Positions 1-4,061 of a stretch of 15,671 bases of DNA are shown here, piece after piece (position 1 is the first letter of the stretch; each line of letters opens with the position of its first letter). A model generated the notes under the pieces. It was not told where the DNA came from. It ran no database searches and was given only the letters and a program-made list of their open reading frames with translations. A program made the position numbers and the translations under genes. The stretch comes from an uncultured Eubacteriales bacterium (GTDB lineage Bacteria; Bacillota; Clostridia; Peptostreptococcales; Anaerovoracaceae): the NCBI GenBank assembly GCA_902796875.1, contig CADBQT010000156.1, positions 1 to 15,671 of the forward strand, read 5' to 3'.

Positions 1-852
1 AGCCTGATCAATGTCGCCCTGGTCATCCTGATGCTGGTCATCGGCCTGAACATCGGGATGAGTCCCCAGGTCATGGATAATCTGGGGAGGATCGGGTTCA
101 ACTGCGTGGCTCTGTCCCTGCTTGGGATCTTCGCCAGTGTTTTTCTCGTGGTCATTTGCGAAAAGACCGTCCTGCCTTTGGAAGAGACGAAGAAGCGGTT
201 CACCGCCGATCCGGAGCAGGAGAGCAAAGGCAAAGAAAGCGGGTTTTCCCCTCTGCTGATCATCATGCCCACCTGCATCGCCATCGGCATCATCGCAGGA
301 TATTTCGTCCTGACCGATTTTCCCCGGGACGTTTTGGACTGGGTCCTTACCATATCCCTGGTGCTGCTCTATGTGGGCGTGGGGGTAAGTCTTGGGGAGA
401 ACAAGTCCGTCTTCCGGTACATCCGGGAGCTGGGCTTTCGGCTTTTGCTCCTGCCTCTGGCCATCTTTGTGGGGAGCATCCTGGGCGGTTTTCTTGCCGG
501 GCTGATCTTTCGGATCCCCATGGCCTACGCCGTGATCTCCGCCAGCGGAATGGGATACTACAGTCTGACGGGGGCGACCATGACCGACTACTTCGGCATC
601 GAGGCCGGGACCTACGGGTTCATCGTCAATGTGATCCGGGACGTTCTGACCATCGTGCTCATGCCTTTGCTGGTCCGGATCAGCAAGGGGAGTCCCATCG
701 CAGCGGGAGCATCAGGATGCATGGACACCATGCTGGTCCCCGTCACCAGAGCGGTGGGTACCGAGCTGGGGATCGTCGCTTTGATCAGCGGCACCATCCT
801 CACCTTCGTGGTTCCCGTGTGGCTGCCCATCTCCCACGTGATCTTCGGGTGA
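1..852 (+). CDS. lysO: LysO-family L-lysine exporter, 5'-truncated by the window edge
   Basis: Inner-membrane exporter of the LysO (YbjE, DUF340) family, which removes L-lysine and toxic analogues such as thialysine from the cell. The frame is open from base 1 (283 codons visible). An ATG at 31 lies inside the conserved N-terminal half, so the real start is almost certainly upstream; compared with the roughly 299-residue E. coli protein about 30 residues are missing. Visible family hallmarks are the hydrophobic segments of both halves separated by a hydrophilic linker (KKRFTADPEQESKGKESG), the ASGMGYYSLTG motif, the NVIRDVLTIVLMP segment and the late [13 protein letters not shown] motif followed by a last membrane span ending at VIFG. 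It converges on the YkvI-like gene, and its last 141 bp are antisense to that gene. No terminator fits between them. Identity is strong; substrate is by family. Confidence 0.88.
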   Translation, partial: SLINVALVILMLVIGLNIGMSPQVMDNLGRIGFNCVALSLLGIFASVFLVVICEKTVLPLEETKKRFTADPEQESKGKESGFSPLLIIMPTCIAIGIIAGYFVLTDFPRDVLDWVLTISLVLLYVGVGVSLGENKSVFRYIRELGFRLLLLPLAIFVGSILGGFLAGLIFRIPMAYAVISASGMGYYSLTGATMTDYFGIEAGTYGFIVNVIRDVLTIVLMPLLVRISKGSPIAAGASGCMDTMLVPVTRAVGTELGIVALISGTILTFVVPVWLPISHVIFG

Positions 853-1917
853 GGGACGGCCTCTGGTGAAGAAGCGATACACCACGCAGCCGGAAAAGAC
901 GAGACCGATGTAGCCCAGGACGGTGTAGACCCCGCCCACCAGACCGGAAAAGGGAAGAAGACCGAGAAGAAAAGCCGCCAGACAGACCGACGAGGCGAAC
1001 AGGCGGCTTTTTCCTGTTCCCTGGGTCACGAATTTCTCGCTGATGGTCCAGAGCATGGCGCTGCAGGAGGAGAAGATCCCCATGATCAGGATCAGGCTGA
1101 ACACCGCTCCCAGAGCGAAGGAGATCTTCCTGGCCAGGAAGAGAGTGGGGACTTCGAGGACCGCCGTGTGATCGATATCCGTGAGCATGGCGCCGTTCAT
1201 GAGGAGGATGGAGACCATGAGGGCGCAGGTGCCCAGGATCCCTCCGTACACCGCCTCCCGGGACGTTGCCGCGGTCATCCCCAGGGCCGAATAGTATTTG
1301 GATCCGCCGCACAGGTTGTAGGAGATATACAGAAGCCCGGAGAGCCACCAAAAGGGCACCGGCTGCCTGGCCGGCGACTGGTGAGCGTACGTGAGTCCTT
1401 CTCCGTCCCGAAGGAGGGTGATGGCGGCGACGACGAGAGTGAAGGCGATGATCAGCGGACCGATGAAGGAAACGATCCGGACGAACCGCTGAAATCCGAT
1501 GAAGTATGCGGACAGGGCCAGAGCGGCCATGAGCAGGGCTCCCGCATAGTGGTTGAGCCCGTAGTATTCCTCCAGGGTGGCCCCCGATCCGGAGATCAGG
1601 ATCACCATCCCGGCGAACATGCTGAAAGGAAGAAACCAGGAATAAAAGGTCCCAAGTTTTTCTCCGCAGAAGAAACGGAAATGATCGTAACTTGGGTCAT
1701 CTTTATGGAGACGGCCCTGCCTTAAGATCTCCGGGCCGATGATGAGAAATCCTGCCAGATTCCCCGCCAGCAGGATGAAACTGTAGAAGCCATAGCTGGT
1801 GAAAAACTGGAGGATCTCCTGCCCTGTGGCGAAGCCTGAACCCATGACCCAGGCCACGTATGCGCCCGCCGTGCGAACGACGGTTTTCCCATTTACCTGC
1901 TGAACGTCCGATCTCAT
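712..1917 (-). CDS. YkvI-family polytopic membrane protein with an overprinted C-terminal tail
   Basis: Predicted transporter-like membrane protein of 401 residues, related to Bacillus YkvI and distantly to the APC superfamily; its substrate is unknown. The N-terminal membrane segment carries the typical [16 protein letters not shown] motif, and about ten hydrophobic segments follow up to residue ~350 ([16 protein letters not shown]). YkvI proteins usually end near here (about 350 residues). In this copy the frame stays open through the end of lysO, adding about 50 residues rich in Gly, Asp, His and Gln (from [17 protein letters not shown]) that look like antisense translation rather than a folded domain. 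The ATG at 1917 has no Shine-Dalgarno: a TATAAT ends six bases before it, suggesting a leaderless mRNA. No alternative ATG, GTG or TTG lies before the first membrane span. Family call is good; the tail may or may not be functional. Confidence 0.8.
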   Translation of the reverse strand: MRSDVQQVNGKTVVRTAGAYVAWVMGSGFATGQEILQFFTSYGFYSFILLAGNLAGFLIIGPEILRQGRLHKDDPSYDHFRFFCGEKLGTFYSWFLPFSMFAGMVILISGSGATLEEYYGLNHYAGALLMAALALSAYFIGFQRFVRIVSFIGPLIIAFTLVVAAITLLRDGEGLTYAHQSPARQPVPFWWLSGLLYISYNLCGGSKYYSALGMTAATSREAVYGGILGTCALMVSILLMNGAMLTDIDHTAVLEVPTLFLARKISFALGAVFSLILIMGIFSSCSAMLWTISEKFVTQGTGKSRLFASSVCLAAFLLGLLPFSGLVGGVYTVLGYIGLVFSGCVVYRFFTRGRPSPEDHVGDGQPHGNHEGEDGAADQSDDPQLGTHRSGDGDQHGVHAS

Positions 1918-1923
1918 GAAAGG

Positions 1924-1932
1924 ATTATACCA
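1924..1932 (-). promoter_or_regulatory. Extended -10 promoter of the YkvI-family gene (leaderless start)
   Basis: On the minus strand TGGTATAAT (extended -10) occupies 1932-1924. The T of the -10 is followed by CCTTTC and then the ATG at 1917, so the normal initiation distance of 7 nt puts the first transcribed base on the A of the start codon. There is no recognisable -35; the extended TG may compensate. No purine-rich ribosome binding site is present. Confidence 0.6.
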
Positions 1933-1946
1933 TAACCGTCAGATGG

Positions 1947-1954
1947 GGTATAAT
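1947..1954 (+). promoter_or_regulatory. -10 element for yjbQ, mirror image of the divergent promoter
   Basis: GGTATAAT at 1947-1954 contains a perfect TATAAT; initiation near 1961 gives a leader of about 30 nt before the yjbQ start. The element is the exact inverted copy of ATTATACC at 1924-1931, with 15 bp between the arms, so the two divergent -10 elements face outward and each lies about where the other's -35 would sit. No good -35 is visible. Confidence 0.55.
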
Positions 1955-1990
1955 GGGAAGGTAATGAGATCAAATCCAAAGGAGGAAACC

Positions 1991-2407
1991 ATGAAGTCAT
2001 ACAAAAAAGAACTGCATTTCAACGTTCCCACCCGACGGGCCCTGGTGAACATCACCAGTCAGGTCCAGGAGGCCATCGACGAGAGCGGCGTGAAAGAGGG
2101 GCTCTGTCTGATCAACCCCATGCACATCACCGCCAGCGTGATCATCAACGATGATGAAGCGGGACTGCACCGGGACTACGAGCGTCTGCTGGAGCGGCTG
2201 GTTCCGGAAAAGCCCTACGAACAGTACGACCACAACGGGTTTGAAGACAATGCGGATGCCCATCTGAAGCGGAGCCTCATGGGACGGGAATCCGTGGTGG
2301 CCATCACCGACGGCCGGCTTGATTTCGGCACCTGGGAACAGATATTCTATTACGAGTTCGACGGCAAGCGGGACAAGCGGCTGCTGATCAAGATCATCGG
2401 GGAGTAA
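1991..2407 (+). CDS. yjbQ: YjbQ / UPF0047 family protein
   Basis: Small soluble protein of 138 residues from the widespread YjbQ (COG0432, UPF0047) family. Members have been linked to a weak, secondary thiamine-phosphate synthase activity; the physiological role is unsettled. The family's conserved metal/ligand-site motifs are all present: [35 protein letters not shown], and the C-terminal [20 protein letters not shown] followed by [11 protein letters not shown]. Length is normal for the family. The start at 1991 is chosen because AAAGGAGG (1978-1985) sits at ideal spacing and the protein starts right before the conserved first strand. An in-frame upstream ATG at 1916 would begin within the divergent promoter and is rejected. 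The gene has its own promoter and no clear terminator before the ncRNA unit downstream. Family identification is secure, biochemical function is not. Confidence 0.9.
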   Translation: MKSYKKELHFNVPTRRALVNITSQVQEAIDESGVKEGLCLINPMHITASVIINDDEAGLHRDYERLLERLVPEKPYEQYDHNGFEDNADAHLKRSLMGRESVVAITDGRLDFGTWEQIFYYEFDGKRDKRLLIKIIGE

Positions 2408-2479
2408 AGCAGATCCCGGTGAAGGGACTCGCAGAAAAAGGAGATACATAAAAACAACAATATACATGAGCAAACCCCC

Positions 2480-2507
2480 TTGATTTATTCAGATGAAGTG
2501 CTAAACT
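2480..2507 (+). promoter_or_regulatory. Promoter of the putative non-coding RNA
   Basis: TTGATT (-35, 2480-2485), 16-bp spacer, TAAACT (-10, 2502-2507) directly preceded by TGC, making an extended -10. An AT-rich stretch upstream (2443-2467) could act as an UP-like element. Initiation is predicted near G2514. Confidence 0.6.
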
Positions 2508-2513
2508 ATAGTT

Positions 2514-2885
2514 GCGAGAGGGGGAAGCCCCCTCGATGAAATAGATCCAGCCGGAGGCTGGGGGCCATCCACCGAAGAGCCCGATAAGACAGGAGAGGAT
2601 CTCTGGACGGAAACAGGCGAGCAGGAGCCTGAGGGAAGTGGGAGAGAAGGCCGGTCGACGGGAGGTAAGTGAAGAACAGAGAGTGGTGCGGGGTGGCAAG
2701 GACAACTGAATAGAGAAGCCGAAAACACAGATGGAAACGGCGGCGATGGCGGTGCGCAAGGCAGCGGGGCGCCGGAGCAGAGAAGCCGGGACGACGGAAA
2801 GGAAGTGATTGATGTGAGGGTGTTGATGGTAGATAAGTAAGGGGCTGCGGTGTACTGGATAGTAGGTCGCAGCCCTTGTTTTTTT
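2514..2885 (+). ncRNA. Putative ~370-nt structured non-coding RNA, family not recognised
   Basis: This fills most of the 583-bp gap between yjbQ and the next gene. It is bounded by an extended -10 promoter upstream and a strong intrinsic terminator at its end, and no plus-strand ORF longer than about 25 codons with a ribosome binding site lies inside. The predicted RNA opens with a GC hairpin (GAGGGGG-AAG-CCCCCTC, 2518-2534), followed by CCAGCC-GGA-GGCTGG (2547-2561), AGAG-GAT-CTCT (about 2594-2604) and CAGGC-N8-GCCTG (2614-2631). The part from about 2630 to 2840 is strikingly purine-rich with few pyrimidines, and GACGGAAA occurs twice (starting near 2606 and 2793). I looked for RNase P RNA core motifs (GAGGAAAGTCC, ACAGAAA), a tmRNA tag and acceptor end, and the SRP GGAAGGAAGCAGC loop and do not see them. 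It could be a divergent member of a known large bacterial RNA class or a new one. The non-coding assignment is inference from promoter, terminator and lack of ORFs. Confidence 0.55.
2839..2885 (+). terminator. Rho-independent terminator of the ncRNA
   Basis: The stem GGGCTGCG (2842-2849) pairs with CGCAGCCC (2868-2875). Inside it, TACT-GGAT-AGTA (2853-2864) forms a second stem joined through G-U pairs, so the whole is an almost continuous hairpin. It is followed by TTGTTTTTTT (2876-2885). Confidence 0.88.
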
Positions 2886-2913
2886 GCTGTTTAGGAGAAG
2901 AGTCAATTACAAC

Positions 2914-2942
2914 TTGGCAAACGGTGGAAAATATCGTATAGT
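2914..2942 (+). promoter_or_regulatory. Promoter of the 51-residue membrane protein gene
   Basis: TTGGCA (2914-2919), 17-bp spacer, TATAGT (2937-2942): a near-consensus sigma-A promoter placed just after the ncRNA terminator. Initiation near 2949 leaves a leader of about 42 nt before the ATG at 2991. Confidence 0.75.
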
Positions 2943-2990
2943 ATGGCATGTAGTGAGAAACAGTAAAGAACTGCAGGAACGGAGGACGAG

Positions 2991-3146
2991 ATGAGCAGTA
3001 AGAAAACCAGGAAGAATACCAGAAACGAAAACGATTATGAATTTCGGAGCCACCATTCGCCGGTGAAGGTGTGGGTGGTTCGGATCGTGGTGGTCCTGCT
3101 CTGTGTCGCCGTCGCCGTCACTCTGATCCCGTCGGTGTTCTTCTAA
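2991..3146 (+). CDS. Small basic single-pass membrane protein (51 aa), function unknown
   Basis: A 51-residue ORF starts at an ATG preceded by GGAGG (2981-2985) with 5-nt spacing and has its own near-consensus promoter. The protein has a strongly basic N-terminus (MSSKKTRKNTRN), a short polar stretch (ENDYEFRSHHSP) and one hydrophobic segment at residues 27-50 (VWVVRIVVVLLCVAVAV...), ending TLIPSVFF. By the positive-inside rule the basic end should face the cytoplasm, with the membrane segment at the extreme C-terminus. It has no signal-peptidase site or lipobox. I do not recognise a family. It is monocistronic or nearly so: the next intrinsic terminator is at 3265-3294. A role with the flanking RNA or the Crp-like regulator is possible but not shown. 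Confidence 0.7.
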   Translation: MSSKKTRKNTRNENDYEFRSHHSPVKVWVVRIVVVLLCVAVAVTLIPSVFF

Positions 3147-3174
3147 AGAGACGTGATTCAGGAAAAAACATAAA

Positions 3175-3213
3175 ATGTTGTCATGCCAACATACAAACGA
3201 CAGATCATTCGTT
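3175..3213. promoter_or_regulatory. Two adjacent 18-bp palindromes, the first like a Crp/Fnr operator
   Basis: ATGTTGTCATGCCAACAT (3175-3192) is palindromic at 8 of 9 positions (arms ATGTTG/CAACAT, with inner CATG) and has the TGT-N10-ACA form of Crp/Fnr-family sites. AACGA-N8-TCGTT (3196-3213) is a second palindrome of the same length. Their centres are 21 bp apart, two helical turns. The first is centred about 41-45 bp before a start that would follow TATAGT (3216-3221) or TAGTAT (3213-3218), which have no -35. They may alternatively fold as RNA hairpins in the 3' UTR of the 51-residue gene. Confidence 0.45.
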
Positions 3214-3264
3214 AGTATAGTGGCGAAGGACGATTGATTATTGACTTTTACGACTTGCAGCAGG

Positions 3265-3294
3265 AGGGCGGGAGATGACCCGCTCTTTTGTTTT
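3265..3294 (+). terminator. Intrinsic terminator before the Crp-like gene
   Basis: AGGGCGGG (3265-3272) pairs with CCCGCTCT (3279-3286) around the loop AGATGA, followed by TTTGTTTT. It would end transcripts of the 51-residue gene or of a short RNA starting near 3225. Unusually, the left arm overlaps a Shine-Dalgarno-like AGGAGGG and the loop contains an ATG. Confidence 0.7.
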
Positions 3295-3322
3295 GACAAT
3301 CGCGACCCATCGAGTATACTAA
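3275..3322 (+). CDS. Possible 15-residue leader peptide upstream of the Crp-like gene
   Basis: AGGAGGG (3262-3268) lies 6 nt before an ATG at 3275 that opens a 15-codon frame (MTRSFVLTIATHRVY) ending at TAA 3320-3322, four bases before the Crp-like start. Both the ribosome binding site and the ATG are inside the terminator hairpin, and the frame runs across the crp promoter. It could allow read-through mRNA to couple translation into the regulator gene, which has no ribosome binding site of its own. It could equally be chance, because G-rich terminator stems resemble Shine-Dalgarno sequences. Confidence 0.2.
   Translation: MTRSFVLTIATHRVY
3293..3320 (+). promoter_or_regulatory. Consensus promoter of the Crp/Fnr-family gene (leaderless start)
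   Basis: TTGACA (3293-3298), 16-bp spacer, TATACT (3315-3320), then AAAGCC and the ATG at 3327. Initiation at the usual distance falls on the A of the ATG, predicting a leaderless mRNA. The -35 overlaps the T-tract of the preceding terminator. Confidence 0.75.
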
Positions 3323-3326
3323 AGCC

Positions 3327-3986
3327 ATGGATTATCTGGAACTTGTAAAAACAAGCGGACTCCTCCGTTATGTGAAGGAAGGGGATCACAAGGAGGCTCT
3401 GGGACAGTTCGACATCATCGAGCGCAGTTACCCCAAGGGCAAGGTGGTGTTCGGCGAGGACGATGTGATCGACCGGATCTGCATCGTTGCTCACGGAAGC
3501 ATCCGCTCGGAAAAGACCTATCCCGACGGGGACGTGCACATCGTTTCCGTCTTTCAGGAGGGGGAGATCTTCGGCCTGGAAGTGTTCATGTCCCAGAAGA
3601 AGACCGCCCCGGTGGACTTTCTGGCCAACGAGGTCTGCAGAGTGCTCTTCCTGTCCGTCCGTGAAGACCGGTCGGGTCCCCATATGGTGGCTCTTCGCCG
3701 GGCTCTGGCGGAGCAGCTTGCCGACGACAATATCCGCAAAGCCCACAAGATCGAGATCCTGGCGGAGCGGGGACTTCGTGACCGGGTGATGGTGTACCTG
3801 GATATCCTGGCCAGAAAGTCGGGCTCCAACGAGATCACCGTGCCCATGAGCCGGGAACAGCTGTCCCAGTATCTCTGCGTCAACCGCAGCGCTCTTTCCA
3901 ATGCACTGAACCAGATGAAGCGGGAAGGGATCATCGATTTTCGAGGGCACACCTTCCGGATCCTCAAAAAAAGTAGATATATATAG
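3327..3986 (+). CDS. Crp/Fnr-family transcriptional regulator
   Basis: Cytoplasmic DNA-binding regulator of 219 residues with the Crp/Fnr layout. Residues ~20-115 form the cyclic-nucleotide-binding-like beta-roll (FDIIERSYPKGKVVFGEDDVIDRICIVAHGSI, then GEIFGLEVFMS), followed by the long dimer helix (~115-150). A C-terminal winged helix-turn-helix comes last, with recognition region MSREQLSQYLCVNRSALSNA (from residue ~174) and wing GIIDFRGHTFRIL. The three cysteines are scattered and the N-terminal Fe-S cysteine cluster of FNR is absent; the cAMP-pocket arginine motif is not clear either, so the ligand is unknown. The start is fixed by the promoter ending six bases upstream; there is no ribosome binding site. 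It ends 75 bp before pyc on the same strand, suggesting but not proving control of pyc. Two palindromes of suitable shape lie upstream, so autoregulation is plausible. Confidence 0.87.
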   Translation: MDYLELVKTSGLLRYVKEGDHKEALGQFDIIERSYPKGKVVFGEDDVIDRICIVAHGSIRSEKTYPDGDVHIVSVFQEGEIFGLEVFMSQKKTAPVDFLANEVCRVLFLSVREDRSGPHMVALRRALAEQLADDNIRKAHKIEILAERGLRDRVMVYLDILARKSGSNEITVPMSREQLSQYLCVNRSALSNALNQMKREGIIDFRGHTFRILKKSRYI

Positions 3987-4004
3987 GAAATAATGGTAAA
4001 ATAG

Positions 4005-4010
4005 TATAAT
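4005..4010 (+). promoter_or_regulatory. -10 element for pyc
   Basis: A perfect TATAAT sits 51 bp before the pyc start, but the -35 region (about 3982-3988) overlaps the end of the regulator gene and does not resemble TTGACA, and there is no TG extension. Initiation is expected near 4017. A weak -35 fits an activator-dependent promoter. Confidence 0.45.
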
Positions 4011-4013
4011 CTA

Positions 4014-4032
4014 CGCACTATTTTTTTGTGCG
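4014..4032. repeat. Inverted repeat with T7 loop at the pyc transcription start
   Basis: CGCAC (4014-4018), a 9-base loop TATTTTTTT, then GTGCG (4028-4032). The T-run is in the loop, not after the stem, so this is a poor terminator for the upstream gene. It straddles the predicted pyc start site and might be an operator. Confidence 0.3.
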
Positions 4033-4061
4033 CGCAGGATAAGGATAAGAGGAGAGTCAAG

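Noticed and set aside
1916..1990. 25-residue N-terminal extension of YjbQ from the ATG at 1916
   Set aside because: It starts upstream of the yjbQ -10 and would not be in the mRNA; the ATG at 1991 has a perfect ribosome binding site and fits the family.
2731..2808. 25-codon plus-strand ORF inside the ncRNA region (METAAMAVRK...)
   Set aside because: No Shine-Dalgarno before the ATG, and Ala/Arg-rich composition typical of chance frames in GC-rich DNA.
2514..2885. RNase P RNA, tmRNA or SRP RNA
   Set aside because: Length fits the first two, but the RNase P core GAGGAAAGTCC/ACAGAAA pair, the tmRNA tag and acceptor end, and the SRP GGAAGGAAGCAGC loop are not visible. GAGGGAAGTGGG at 2631 only vaguely resembles the RNase P element.
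2394..2949. Minus-strand frames of 147-170 codons across the yjbQ to Crp intergenic region
   Set aside because: Their Pro/Ser/Leu-rich translations simply reflect the purine-rich plus strand; no ribosome binding site or domain, and they run backwards through a plus-strand terminator and promoter.
4026..4061. 12-residue N-terminal extension of pyruvate carboxylase from 4026
   Set aside because: The extension (MCAQDKDKRRVK) is untypical of the family, lies in the leader next to the inverted repeat, and has no ribosome binding site.
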